A DNA stretch of 64,000 bases from NCBI GenBank assembly GCA_965201115.1, contig OZ241745.1:434001-498000 (forward strand), written 5' to 3'. Position 1 is the first letter of the stretch, and each line of letters opens with the position of its first letter. Of the stretch, positions 22,538-31,519 are shown piece after piece. A program made the position numbers and the translations under genes. The DNA comes from JANQOH01 sp965201115 (GTDB lineage Bacteria > Pseudomonadota > Alphaproteobacteria > UBA7887). The notes under the pieces were generated by a model. The model was not told where the DNA came from. It made no database searches and saw only the letters and a program-made list of their open reading frames with translations.

Positions 22538-25306
22538 CTAGTGCGCCACTTCCCAGTCGGAGCCCCAACCGGTGTCCACGGCCAGCGGGACCGCGAGCTC
22601 CAGCGCGGGCAGCGTGGCGCGCTCCATGACGCGGCGCACGACGGCGGCCGTTTCCTCGAGCTCGTACTGCGGAACCTCGAACACCAGCTCGTCGTGAACC
22701 TGCAGCAGCATGCGCGCCGACAGGCCGGCGGCGTCGAGCGCGGGCTGCACGCGGATCATCGCCCGCTTGACGATATCGGCGGCCGAGCCCTGAAGCGGCG
22801 CGTTGATCGCCTGCCGCTCCGCGGCGTGGCGGCGCGCGGGGTTGCGTTCGGCGATGCCGCGTATATGGCAGCGGCGCCCGAAAATCGTTTCCACGTAGCC
22901 GTTCGCCCGCGCGAAAGCCCTGGCGCGCTCCATGTAGCCGCGAATGCCGGGGTAGCGTTCGAACCAGGCGTCGATCCACGTCTGCGCCTCGCGGCGCTCG
23001 ATGCGCAGCTGGCGCGCCAGCCCGAACGCGCTGATGCCGTAGATAATCCCGAAATTGATCGCTTTCGCGCGCCGGCGCAGGAGCGGGTCCATGCCCTCGG
23101 CAGGGACGCCGAACACCTGCGCGGCGGTGGCGGCGTGAACGTCGGCGCCGCCGCGGAAAGCGTCGCGCAGCGGACCGACATCCGCGACATGCGCCAGCAG
23201 GCGCAGCTCGATTTGCGAATAGTCGGCGCTCATGAGCAGAAAGCCCTCGTCGGGCACGAAGGCGCCGCGGATCTTGCGTCCTTCCTCGGTGCGCACGGGG
23301 ATATTTTGCAGGTTCGGGTCGGTCGAGCTCAGCCGCCCGGTGGCGGCGCCGGCCATGGAATACGACGTATGAACCCGCCCGGTGCGCTTGTCGATGCTTT
23401 CCGTCAGCGCGTCGGAATAGGTGCTCTTGAGCTTGGCGATGCGGCGCCAGTCGAGCACCCTCGCCGGCAGCGCGCGGTCCTGCGCGGCGAGCGCCTCGAG
23501 CACGTCGGCGCCGGTCGCGTAAGCGCCGGTCTTGCCCTTCTTGCCGCCGGGGAGGCCCATTTCGTCGAACAGCACGGCGCCGAGCTGCTTCGGAGACGCA
23601 ATGGCGAATTCGCGGCCCGCGAGGTCGTATATCTCGCGCTCGAGGGCGGAGAGCCGCTTGCCGAAATCGCGCGACAGCCCCGCCAGCGCGACGCGATCGA
23701 CGCGGACGCCGCGCCCTTCCATCGCCGCCAGCACCGGCGCCAGCGGGCGTTCGAGGGTTTCGTACACCCTCGTCACGCGTTCGCGCACCAGGAGCGGCTT
23801 CAGCGCGCGGTCGAGCCGCAGCGTGATATCGGCATCTTCCGCCGCGTAATCGCGGGCGCCCTCCACCGGCACGAGGTCGAATGTAATTTGCGCCTTGCCC
23901 TTTCCTATCAGCGATTTGATGGGAATGGGCTCGATGCCGAGATGTTGCCGCGACAGTTCGTCCATGCCGTGGCCGCGGAGCCCGGCGGCGAGCGCGAACG
24001 ACATCAGCATGGTATCGTCGATCGGCGCGACCCGGATGCCGCGGCGGGCGAACACCAGCATGTCGTATTTGACGTTTTGGCCCACCTTCATGGTCGCCGG
24101 ATCTTCCAGCAGGGGCTTGAGCGCGCCGAGCGCGTCGGCGGACGGAATTTGCGGGCCGACCTCGCTGTCGAGCACGCCGCCCGGCGCGCGGTGAGCGAGC
24201 GGGACGTAGCAGGCGTCGCCCGGCGCCACCGCCAGCGAGACGCCGACCAGCTCCGCGCTCATGGCGTCGAGCCCGGTCGTTTCGGTATCGACCGCGACCC
24301 GCCCGGCCTCCTGCGCGCGCGCGACCCACGCCTTCAGTTCGCTGAGCGTGCGGACCAGCGCGTAGCGCCGCTCCGCCGGCTCCGGCGCCGGCTCCGCGGG
24401 GACCGCCCCGCGCGGATCGCCGCCCTCCCAGCCGAACTCCGCGCGGATACGCGCGAGCAGCGAATAGAACTCGTTGGCGATGAGAAACGCCTCAAGCGTC
24501 TCGCGTTCGGGGTCGAGCGGGCCGAAACTCTCGAGCGGAACGGGAATCGGCGCGTCCGTGCGCAGGGTCACGAGTTCGCGGCTCACGCGCGCCAGGTCCG
24601 CGTGGTCGAGAAGCGTCTGCCGGCGTTTGGGTTGCTTGATCTCCCCGGCGCGCGCGAGCAGCGTGTCGAGATCGCCGTAGGCTTCGATCAGTTGCGCCGC
24701 CGTCTTGACGCCGATGCCCGGCACGCCGGGCACGTTGTCGGTCGAATCGCCGGCGAGCGCCTGGACATCGATCGCCTTTTCAGGCGGAACGCCGAACTTC
24801 GCGATCACTTCGCCGCGGCCGATGGGGCGCATGCGGACGGGATCGAGCATCGCCACGCGCTCGCCCACCAGCTGCATCAGATCCTTGTCGCTCGACACGA
24901 CGGTGACGCTGTCCCCCGCCGCGACCGCCAGCCGCGCATAGGTCGCGATCAGGTCGTCGGCCTCGTAGCCCGGCGCCTCGATCATCGGCAGGCCGAACGC
25001 GCGCGTCGCCTCGCGCACCAGCGGAAATTGCGGGACCAGCGCCTCGGGCGGCGGCGGGCGATTGGCCTTGTAGGCTTCGTATATGTCGTTGCGAAAGGTC
25101 TTCCGCGCCGTGTCGAACAACACCGCGACGGCGTCCCACTCGCGCTCGCGCGCCAGCCGGAAGACAGTGTTGCAGAAGCCGAGCACGGCGTTGGTCGGCG
25201 TGCCGTCGCCGCGGCTCAGCGGCGGCAGCGCATGAAAGGCGCGGAACACAAACCCCGCGCCGTCGATCAGACAGATCCGGCGCCCGGATTCGTTGCCTTC
25301 GCTCAT
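22538..25306 (-). CDS. polA: DNA polymerase I
   Basis: 922 residues. Repair polymerase that also removes RNA primers. All three domains are present. The 5'-3' exonuclease (residues 1 to about 290) carries IDGAGFVFRAFHAL and YEADDLIATYAR. The 3'-5' proofreading domain carries VAVDTETTGLDAMSAELVG, with acidic residues intact. The polymerase domain carries SADYSQIELRLLAH (motif A), RRRAKAINFGIIYGIS (motif B) and LLQVHDELVFEVP (motif C). Start ATG 25306 sits just after GGAGCGG. A longer frame upstream to 25555 is unsupported. It is transcribed away from the MFS gene and leads into the ParB cassette and thrS with very short gaps, suggesting one transcript. Confidence 0.97.
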   Translation of the reverse strand: MSEGNESGRRICLIDGAGFVFRAFHALPPLSRGDGTPTNAVLGFCNTVFRLAREREWDAVAVLFDTARKTFRNDIYEAYKANRPPPPEALVPQFPLVREATRAFGLPMIEAPGYEADDLIATYARLAVAAGDSVTVVSSDKDLMQLVGERVAMLDPVRMRPIGRGEVIAKFGVPPEKAIDVQALAGDSTDNVPGVPGIGVKTAAQLIEAYGDLDTLLARAGEIKQPKRRQTLLDHADLARVSRELVTLRTDAPIPVPLESFGPLDPERETLEAFLIANEFYSLLARIRAEFGWEGGDPRGAVPAEPAPEPAERRYALVRTLSELKAWVARAQEAGRVAVDTETTGLDAMSAELVGVSLAVAPGDACYVPLAHRAPGGVLDSEVGPQIPSADALGALKPLLEDPATMKVGQNVKYDMLVFARRGIRVAPIDDTMLMSFALAAGLRGHGMDELSRQHLGIEPIPIKSLIGKGKAQITFDLVPVEGARDYAAEDADITLRLDRALKPLLVRERVTRVYETLERPLAPVLAAMEGRGVRVDRVALAGLSRDFGKRLSALEREIYDLAGREFAIASPKQLGAVLFDEMGLPGGKKGKTGAYATGADVLEALAAQDRALPARVLDWRRIAKLKSTYSDALTESIDKRTGRVHTSYSMAGAATGRLSSTDPNLQNIPVRTEEGRKIRGAFVPDEGFLLMSADYSQIELRLLAHVADVGPLRDAFRGGADVHAATAAQVFGVPAEGMDPLLRRRAKAINFGIIYGISAFGLARQLRIERREAQTWIDAWFERYPGIRGYMERARAFARANGYVETIFGRRCHIRGIAERNPARRHAAERQAINAPLQGSAADIVKRAMIRVQPALDAAGLSARMLLQVHDELVFEVPQYELEETAAVVRRVMERATLPALELAVPLAVDTGWGSDWEVAH

Positions 25307-25368
25307 GATCCGCTCCCCTTGCCCCGCGCCCAGAGTGCCCCATCCGCCCGCTTCGGGCAACGCGGCCC

Positions 25369-26592
25369 GTGAGCGCGCCCAAAGGCGTCCGTCTGCTCGC
25401 CGGACGGTCGCGCGTTCCCGTCCCGTGGCGGCTGGCGGCGTTTTACGCCGCGATCTTTCTCGCCGTCGGGCTCTACGCGCCGTATTGGCCGCCGTGGCTC
25501 GAAACGCGCGGCCTCGACGCGGGCGAGATCGGAATGGTCCTGGCGTTGACGACATGGGCCAAGGTCGTCGCCACGCCGCTCGCGGCGGGTATCGCCGACC
25601 GGCTCGGGCGGCGGCGCCCGGCGATGCTCGCGCTGGCGCTGTGCGCCGCGGCCGTGTTCGCGTTTTACGCGACCGCCGAGGGGTTCGCGGCGCTCGCGTT
25701 TGCGGCGCTGCTTTTGGGGTTCTGCTTTCCGCCGCTGTTGCCTCTCGGCGAGAGCCTTGTCGTTCTGGCGTCGCGCGTCCGGCGTTTCGATTATGGGCGC
25801 GTGCGCTTGTGGGGTTCGCTGGCGTTTATCGCCGGCGCCTGGGGCGGCGGCGCGGTGTTGGGCGACGACCCCGGCCTCGCGCCGCGGGCGATTCTCGCGG
25901 CGGCCGCGCTGACCGCGCTCGCCTGCGTTTTCGTTCCCGATGTCCGCGCGCCGCGCGCCGCCCGCCCAACCGCCGGCCTCGGCGCGCTGCTCCACCGCCC
26001 GGCATTCCTGGCGTTTCTCGCGACGGCGAGCCTGATCCAGAGCAGCCACGCCGCGTATTACGCATTTGCGACGCTGCATTGGCGCGCGGCGGGGCTCGAC
26101 GCCTTCGTTATCGGCGCGCTATGGGCCGAGGGCGTGGCCGCCGAGGTCGTTCTGTTTGCCGTCGCCGGAAAATTGTTACGCCGCGGCGGCGTCGCGCCGT
26201 TGTTCGCCGCGGCCGCGGCCGCGGGCGCCGCGCGCTGGCTCGCCATCGGCGCAACCTCCGATCTCGCCGTCCTCGCCGCCGTCCAGGCGCTTCATGCGGG
26301 CAGTTTCGGCCTCGCCCACCTGGCCGCCATGCGTTTCATCCAGTCCGCCGTGGAGCCGGAATATTCGGCCACGGCCCAAGGCTGCTATTCCGCGTTGGCG
26401 ATGGGCGCGGGGCTGGCGCTGGCGACCATGGCGGCAGGCGCCCTCTATGCGCTTTCGCCCGGGGCGGCGTTCCACGCGATGGCGGGGCTTTGCGCCTGCG
26501 GCGGCGCGGGCGCGCTGTCGCTCGCGCGCGCCGAGCGCTGCGCCGCCGCTCAGCCGCCGGCCTCGCGTTTCACGAAGCGCCGCCCGCAATAG
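25369..26592 (+). CDS. MFS transporter, phenylpropionate permease-like
   Basis: 407 residues from GTG 25369. Twelve hydrophobic segments are apparent. WRLAAFYAAIFLAVGLYAPYWPPWLETRGL at the start is typical of the PPP (HcaT/YaaU-like) subgroup of the major facilitator superfamily, and RFDYGRVRLWGSLAFIAGAW marks the motif between helices 4 and 5. The substrate cannot be predicted: aromatic acids and nucleosides are known for relatives. The gene diverges from polA across 62 bp. Its last 43 bp overlap an antisense zinc-finger gene. Confidence 0.8.
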   Translation: MSAPKGVRLLAGRSRVPVPWRLAAFYAAIFLAVGLYAPYWPPWLETRGLDAGEIGMVLALTTWAKVVATPLAAGIADRLGRRRPAMLALALCAAAVFAFYATAEGFAALAFAALLLGFCFPPLLPLGESLVVLASRVRRFDYGRVRLWGSLAFIAGAWGGGAVLGDDPGLAPRAILAAAALTALACVFVPDVRAPRAARPTAGLGALLHRPAFLAFLATASLIQSSHAAYYAFATLHWRAAGLDAFVIGALWAEGVAAEVVLFAVAGKLLRRGGVAPLFAAAAAAGAARWLAIGATSDLAVLAAVQALHAGSFGLAHLAAMRFIQSAVEPEYSATAQGCYSALAMGAGLALATMAAGALYALSPGAAFHAMAGLCACGGAGALSLARAERCAAAQPPASRFTKRRPQ

Positions 26593-26711
26593 GGGCAATC
26601 GACCCACCCCTCCGCGCCGAGGCGCAGATACACGCGCGGATGCCCCAGCGCGCCGCCCCCGTCGCAGGCGACGCTGTCCTCATCGACCGTCACGGTCTCC
26701 GGAGCCTCCAT
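26550..26711 (-). CDS. Zinc-finger protein, CHCC (NDUFS6-like) type
   Basis: 53 residues: ATG at 26711-26709, stop at 26552-26550. The sequence has VTVDEDSVACDGGGALGHPR, then GWVDCPYCGRRFV, giving the zinc ligands Cys16, His24, Cys39 and Cys42 of the zf-CHCC family. That family includes the mitochondrial complex I subunit NDUFS6 and short alphaproteobacterial proteins. The gene lies antisense to the end of the MFS gene, which explains why it is easily missed. The bacterial proteins are thought to act in complex I or iron-sulfur assembly, but no such genes are adjacent. Confidence 0.8.
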   Translation of the reverse strand: MEAPETVTVDEDSVACDGGGALGHPRVYLRLGAEGWVDCPYCGRRFVKREAGG

Positions 26712-26780
26712 GAGGCGGCACGATACGCCGCGCCGCGCGGCGCGGCAAGCGCCCCGCCGGCGGACGGTTCCGGGCGGCGG

Positions 26781-27209
26781 TCAGGCCGCCTCGCGCTCCG
26801 GCTCCAGCACGGGAATCGGCCGCCGTCCGTTCTTGCGATAGGCCGCGAAAGCCCTGTCGAGCGTGAGCACTACGCCGGTCGGATGCCGCTCGACGATGCG
26901 CACGAGGCAGGCGTCGGCCAGCGACATCGGAACGTCGCGGTAGCGCTTCATCAGCTGCGCGAGTGCGCCCGCCTCGTCGCCGGGCCGGTACGACAAGTCC
27001 AGTATTCCGCGCCGCGCGAGATCGAGCACCGCGGCCGGGCCGCCTTTCAGCGACCGCAGGAGAAAGCACGCCTCCGCCAGGACGGCCTCGCAGGTCAGAA
27101 ACGGCGGCGCGGCGCGCGCCCATTGTTCGCGCGCCCACAGGTGGTAGCGGTCGCCGCGGTTCAGCAGCGCGACCAGCGGGCCGGTATCCAGAACGACGTG
27201 GCTTCTCAA
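26781..27209 (-). CDS. PIN-domain ribonuclease, VapC-like toxin
   Basis: 142 residues. PIN fold with acidic metal ligands: HVVLDTGPLVALLNRGD (Asp8), TCEAVLAEACFLL (Glu about 41), MSLADACLVRIVER (Asp about 99) and VLTLDRAFAAYR (Asp about 117). Such proteins cleave RNA, often tRNA or rRNA, when freed from their antitoxin. The start overlaps the stop of the upstream ribbon-helix-helix gene (ATGA), the standard antitoxin-toxin arrangement. Confidence 0.85.
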   Translation of the reverse strand: MRSHVVLDTGPLVALLNRGDRYHLWAREQWARAAPPFLTCEAVLAEACFLLRSLKGGPAAVLDLARRGILDLSYRPGDEAGALAQLMKRYRDVPMSLADACLVRIVERHPTGVVLTLDRAFAAYRKNGRRPIPVLEPEREAA

Positions 27210-27442
27210 TTACCGAACTCCCGCATGTTGTCCCCGTCCGCGGCCAGGTCTTCCGGCCCGGAGAGCGCGCCCGCGAGATCCGCCGCCGCCGCCAGCGCCG
27301 ATCCCTTCTCGTCCCGATGGGTCTTGAGCCAGGCTTCCAGCGCCTCGCGGCACAGCGCCGACTTGCTGATCCCCCGGCGGCGCGACGCCGCGACGAGCTC
27401 GAGGTCCAGAGGCTCGGGAACTTTCAGCGAGATGGTTTTCAT
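27206..27442 (-). CDS. Ribbon-helix-helix antitoxin, VapB-like
   Basis: 78 residues from ATG 27442; a frame extending up to 27652 was rejected. MKTISLKVPEPLDLEL forms the beta strand of a CopG/MetJ-type ribbon-helix-helix domain, followed by two helices (SKSALCREALEAWL). The acidic, flexible C-terminal third would bind the PIN toxin encoded next. Autoregulation of the pair is expected. The 145 bp upstream (27443-27587) is relatively AT-rich and probably holds the promoter. Confidence 0.8.
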   Translation of the reverse strand: MKTISLKVPEPLDLELVAASRRRGISKSALCREALEAWLKTHRDEKGSALAAAADLAGALSGPEDLAADGDNMREFGN

Positions 27443-27587
27443 TTTCTCCCCTTCGATATTGCCTTGCCGAAAGCACGGCGCCGCCGCGGCGATTCGGCAT
27501 CGCCGCCTGTGTAACAAGCATGACGGGTTAACGCAAAGTAATAATTCCGTGATGGCAATTACAATCTTTCGTGAACCGCGCGGCGGT

Positions 27588-28373
27588 TCAGCGGAACAGG
27601 TCCGCCTCCGCCGGGCGCAGCAGTTCGGCCGCGCTGCCGTCTCGCCGCGCATAGGGCACGCCGCGCGCCAGCGCCATCGGGCGGCCCTCGTCGCCTTCCC
27701 CCATGACCAGCGACGCCGCGGACGCGACTTCGTCGGCCAGCGCCGTCTCGCTGACCCGCAGCGGCCGCCCGTAAAGGTCCGGCCGGCCGCGCAGATCGAC
27801 CAGCCCCGGCAAGCCCGAAACGCCGATGGCGAGGCCCACCGTGCCCATGCGCCACGCCCGGCCCACGCTGTCGCTCACGACAACGCCCATGTCCACGCCG
27901 AGCCGCCGCCGCAGACCGCCGCGCAGGGCGGCGGCCGAAGCGTCGGCGTCGCGCGGCCACAAAAGCACCGCGCCATCGGCCACGTTCGAGGCGTCGATGC
28001 CCGCATTGGCGAGAACCGCGCCCGAACGGTGGACGACGATCAGAACGCCGGGCCGGTAGCGCAGCACCGATTGCGATTCGGACAGTATCAGCTCGACCAG
28101 CCGCGGGTCCTTATCGGTCTCCGCCGCCAGCGCCAGCGCCCGCGCGCCGGGCCGCGCGTCGTCGAGAAACGCCGTGCGGCCCTCGGCCTTCGACACGATC
28201 TTCTGCGCGACGACCAGCACATCGCCGTCTTGCGGACGCACGCCGGACATATCCGCCGCCGCCGCCGCGACCGCCGCCAGGTCGGCGCCGCGCGCGATGG
28301 CCGGCGCCCCGGCAAGGCCGGTCACCGCGAGCGTCGCCGGGCGCGCGCCGGGGCGCGCCGCGGCCTCAGCCAT
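27588..28373 (-). CDS. cofE: Coenzyme F420-0:L-glutamate ligase
   Basis: 261 residues, stand-alone CofE without the C-terminal nitroreductase-like domain of mycobacterial FbiB. Adds gamma-linked glutamates to F420-0 using GTP. Family motifs: GDVLVVAQKIVSKAEGR (residues about 50-66), VVHRSGAVLANAGIDASNV, VDMGVVVSDSVGRAWRMGTV (metal and GTP binding) and GLPGLVDLRGRPDLYGRPL. The start at 28373 overlaps the end of npdG by 8 bp. Third gene of the F420 operon. Confidence 0.93.
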   Translation of the reverse strand: MAEAAARPGARPATLAVTGLAGAPAIARGADLAAVAAAAADMSGVRPQDGDVLVVAQKIVSKAEGRTAFLDDARPGARALALAAETDKDPRLVELILSESQSVLRYRPGVLIVVHRSGAVLANAGIDASNVADGAVLLWPRDADASAAALRGGLRRRLGVDMGVVVSDSVGRAWRMGTVGLAIGVSGLPGLVDLRGRPDLYGRPLRVSETALADEVASAASLVMGEGDEGRPMALARGVPYARRDGSAAELLRPAEADLFR

Positions 28374-29022
28374 CGCCCGCGCCGACGATGCGTATCCCCG
28401 CGGCCGGAACCTTGTAGCGCCGGTTGATGGCGATCAGAACCGAGGTGAGGCTTTCCGCGGCGGCGGAATTCGCGAGCGGGCCCGCATGCCACGCGCGCAG
28501 CCCGATCGATTTCGCGAGCGCGACGACCGTCTCGCGCGCCGCCGCGTCGTCGCCGCACACCAGCACGTCGCATTCAACGTCGCGGTCGAGCGCGCCCAGC
28601 CGATGCGCCGACACGTTTTGGAACGCCGAGACCACGCGCACCGCTTCTCCCAGCGCGGCCTGGAGTGCGGCGACGGCCGAGCCGCCGGGGGGCAGTTGCG
28701 CCCGCGCGACCCGCGGCGGTTTCAGGGGCACGGTCGCATCGACGAGTATCTTCCCGGCCAATTCCTCCGCGACCGCCAGCGCCGTGTCGCGCTGCGCGGC
28801 GTAGGGCACGGTAAGCACCGCGAGATCGGCGGCGGCCGCCGCCGCGCGGTTATCGGCGCCGGTCGCCGCGCCGCGGCCCAATTCGCGGTTCAGCGCCGCG
28901 GCGGCATCGGCCGCGCGGGCCGCCGCGCGCGAGCCGACAATTACGTCATGGCCGGCATGGGCGAAGCGCAGCGCGAGGCCGCGGCCCTCGGCGCCCGTGC
29001 CGCCCAGTATCGCCAGGCGCAC
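28366..29022 (-). CDS. npdG: F420-dependent NADP reductase
   Basis: 218 residues. N-terminal Rossmann motif ILGGTGAEGRGLALRFA (residues 4-20) and VIVGSR, which binds the NADP 2'-phosphate. VDATVPLKPPRVARAQLPPG and VVSAFQNVSAHRLG follow. The C-terminal HAGPLANSAAAESLTSVLI and INRRYKVPAAGIRI are typical of archaeal-type Fno/NpdG. It moves hydride between reduced F420 and NADP+, linking F420 to central metabolism. One base separates it from the fbiC stop. Confidence 0.9.
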   Translation of the reverse strand: MRLAILGGTGAEGRGLALRFAHAGHDVIVGSRAAARAADAAAALNRELGRGAATGADNRAAAAAADLAVLTVPYAAQRDTALAVAEELAGKILVDATVPLKPPRVARAQLPPGGSAVAALQAALGEAVRVVSAFQNVSAHRLGALDRDVECDVLVCGDDAAARETVVALAKSIGLRAWHAGPLANSAAAESLTSVLIAINRRYKVPAAGIRIVGAGDG

Positions 29023-29023
29023 C

Positions 29024-31447
29024 CTACGCCACCCGTCGGCGCGCCGGCGGCGTCTGCACGGGCGGCGCCAGCGGCGCGGCGCCGAACGACAGCGCGCGCC
29101 GGCTTTCCGGCGGGTCGCCGTAGAGCGTCGTGCGCTGGCGCGGTTCGCGCCCCGCCGCGGCGATAAGCCGCTCCATCTCTTCCGGCGGCATTTCCTGCCC
29201 GTGCCCGGCGCCGGCGGCGCGCGAGATGCTCTCGTTCATCAGCGTGCCGCCCAAGTCGTTGACCCCCGCGTCGAGGCACGCGGCGGCGCCTTCCGGACCC
29301 ATCTTCACCCACGACGCCTGGATATTGACGATATGCGGATGCAGCGCGAGCCGCGCGACCGCATGCATGAGGACCGCCTCGCGGAATGTGGGGCCGCGGC
29401 GCGCCCGCCCGCGCAGGTAGATCGGCGCCGCCGTGTGGACGAACGGCAACGGCACGAACTCCGTAAACCCGCCCGTTTCCGCCTGAAGCGCGCGCACGCG
29501 CAACAGGTGCCGCGCCCACGAGGCCGTCGTCTCCATGTGGCCGAACATGATCGTCGCCGTGCTGCGCAGCCCGGCCGCGTGCGCGCTCCGCATGACCGAG
29601 AGCCAGCCCGCGGAGTCGATCTTGTCGGGGCACAGCGTGGCGCGCACGTCGTCGTCGAGTATTTCCGCCGCCGTGCCGGGCAGCGTGCCGAGCCCCGCGC
29701 CGCGCAGGAGGGCCAGGAACTCGCCGACCGTCCGCCCCGAGGTTTCCGCGCCCTGCTGGATTTCCAGCGGCGAAAAGGCGTGGACGTGCATGTCCGGCAG
29801 CGCCGCCTTCACCGCGCGCGTCAACGCGATGTAGGTGTCGCCCGTGTAGTCGGGGTGGATGCCGCCCTGCATGCACACCTCGGCGGCGCCGCGCCGCCAC
29901 GCCTCCTCCGCGCGGCGCACCACTTCTTCGAGAGCGAGATCGTAGGGGTCGCCGCGCAGCCCGTCGGCGATCCGCCCCTTGGAAAAGGCGCAGAAGCGGC
30001 AGCGGAAATAACAGATATTCGTGTAGTTGATGTTGCGGTTGACGACATAGGTCGCGGCGTCGCCGACCGCGGCGCGCCGCAAGGCGTCCGCCGCCGCGCA
30101 CACCGCGCGGTAGTCCGGCCCGCGCGCCGCGAACAGGCGCACGATATCCGCTTGCCCGTAATCGCCCGGACGGTCGCACAACCGCGCTGTGGCGGGGTCG
30201 ATTCGGCTCGCCCACGGAACGCCGCCCGCGCGGGGCAGGTCGGCCGCGTCCGGCGCGCCCGGGTTGCCGGGGGACCACGAATCGACGCGCGCGAATCCTT
30301 CCGAATCGGCGGCGCGCACGACGCGCGGCGCGAGCGCGTCGTCGAGCCACCGGTCGGGCGCCGCGATGTATGCGGGATAGACCGCGAGCCGCTCCGCGAG
30401 CCGGAACCCCGCGCGTTCGGTACGCACCGCGAGCGCGGCGACGTGCGGCCACGGCGCCTCGGGGTTCACATGGTCGGGCGTCACGGGCGAGACGCCGCCC
30501 CAGTCGTTCAGCCCCGCGGCGAGCAGGCGGTCGTATGCGCCGGCGCTCAGATTCGGCGGCGCCTGGATGTTGGCTTGCGCGCCCAAAACGACCCGCGCGG
30601 CCGCCAGCGTCCACAGGAGCTCGTCGAGATCGGGCTCCGCCGCGTCCGCCATGCGCGTCCCCGGCTTCGCGCGGAAATTCTGGACGATGACTTCCTGTAT
30701 ATGCCCGTATTCGCGATGCGCCCGGCGCAGCGCCAACAGCGTTTCGACGCGCTCGGCGCGCGTTTCTCCGATGCCGATCAGCAGCCCCGACGTGAACGGA
30801 ACGCGCGCCGCGCCAGCGGCGGCGATGGTCGCCAGGCGGACCGACGGCCGCTTGTCGGGCGAGCCGAAATGCGGCCCGCCGCGTTCGCACAACCGCTCGG
30901 CGGCGCTTTCCAGCATCAGCCCCTGGCTGGCCGACACCTTGCGCAGCGCCGCCGTCTCCTCCGCCGACATGACGCCCGGATTGACATGCGGCAGCAGCGA
31001 CGTCTCGGCCAGCACCAGCGCGCACATTTCGGCCAGGTACGACAGCGTGGACTCGTGCCCCAGCGCGTCGAGCGCTCGCCGCGCGGCGGGGTAACGCGCC
31101 TCCGGACGGTCGCCGAGGGTGAACAGCGCTTCGCGGCAGCCCGCGCGCTCCCCCGCGCGCGCAATGGCGAGCACCTCTTCCGCGCCCAGATAGGCCGCGC
31201 GGCCCGCCTTCGGCGTTTCCGCGAACGTGCAGTAGTGGCACACGTCGCGGCAAAGCCTGGTAAGCGGAATGAAGGCGTTGCGCGAATACGAGACGATATT
31301 GCCGTGGCCTTCGGCGCGCAGCCGCGCGGCCGCGCCGACAAGCGCGCCCGCGTCCGCCGCCGCCAGCGCGCGCCGAACCCGCGCGTCCGGCCACGCCCCG
31401 ATCTCGCCCGGCGCCTCGCGCAGCGCCGCAAGGTCGTTCATCCCCAT
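29024..31447 (-). CDS. fbiC: FO synthase, CofG-CofH fusion (FbiC)
   Basis: 807 residues: two radical SAM enzymes in one chain, as in actinobacterial FbiC. The N-terminal CofG half has CRDVCHYC (Cys66, Cys70, Cys73) and AETPKAGRAAYLG. The C-terminal CofH half has NICYFRCRFCAF near residues 477-486 and VCMQGGIHPDYTGDTYI. Together they make the FO chromophore of coenzyme F420 from tyrosine and the flavin precursor. The start ATG is 31447, with ATG 31441 as a close alternative. It is the first gene of the fbiC-npdG-cofE operon. CofC and CofD are not in this window. Confidence 0.96.
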   Translation of the reverse strand: MGMNDLAALREAPGEIGAWPDARVRRALAAADAGALVGAAARLRAEGHGNIVSYSRNAFIPLTRLCRDVCHYCTFAETPKAGRAAYLGAEEVLAIARAGERAGCREALFTLGDRPEARYPAARRALDALGHESTLSYLAEMCALVLAETSLLPHVNPGVMSAEETAALRKVSASQGLMLESAAERLCERGGPHFGSPDKRPSVRLATIAAAGAARVPFTSGLLIGIGETRAERVETLLALRRAHREYGHIQEVIVQNFRAKPGTRMADAAEPDLDELLWTLAAARVVLGAQANIQAPPNLSAGAYDRLLAAGLNDWGGVSPVTPDHVNPEAPWPHVAALAVRTERAGFRLAERLAVYPAYIAAPDRWLDDALAPRVVRAADSEGFARVDSWSPGNPGAPDAADLPRAGGVPWASRIDPATARLCDRPGDYGQADIVRLFAARGPDYRAVCAAADALRRAAVGDAATYVVNRNINYTNICYFRCRFCAFSKGRIADGLRGDPYDLALEEVVRRAEEAWRRGAAEVCMQGGIHPDYTGDTYIALTRAVKAALPDMHVHAFSPLEIQQGAETSGRTVGEFLALLRGAGLGTLPGTAAEILDDDVRATLCPDKIDSAGWLSVMRSAHAAGLRSTATIMFGHMETTASWARHLLRVRALQAETGGFTEFVPLPFVHTAAPIYLRGRARRGPTFREAVLMHAVARLALHPHIVNIQASWVKMGPEGAAACLDAGVNDLGGTLMNESISRAAGAGHGQEMPPEEMERLIAAAGREPRQRTTLYGDPPESRRALSFGAAPLAPPVQTPPARRRVA

Positions 31448-31480
31448 CGCTCCCCCCGATACGCGCCCGCCCGCGCCGCC

Positions 31481-31519
31481 CGTGAAGTGTCCCGCCCCCG
31501 CCCCGCCCGGTCAAGCCGC
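31481..31519. repeat. Flank repeat next to fbiC (copy 1)
   Basis: GTGAAGTGTCCCGCCCCCG then CGGTCAAGCCGC, just upstream of fbiC. The same tract with small changes lies at 33115-33148. The two copies bracket the methyltransferase/restriction module. Confidence 0.6.
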
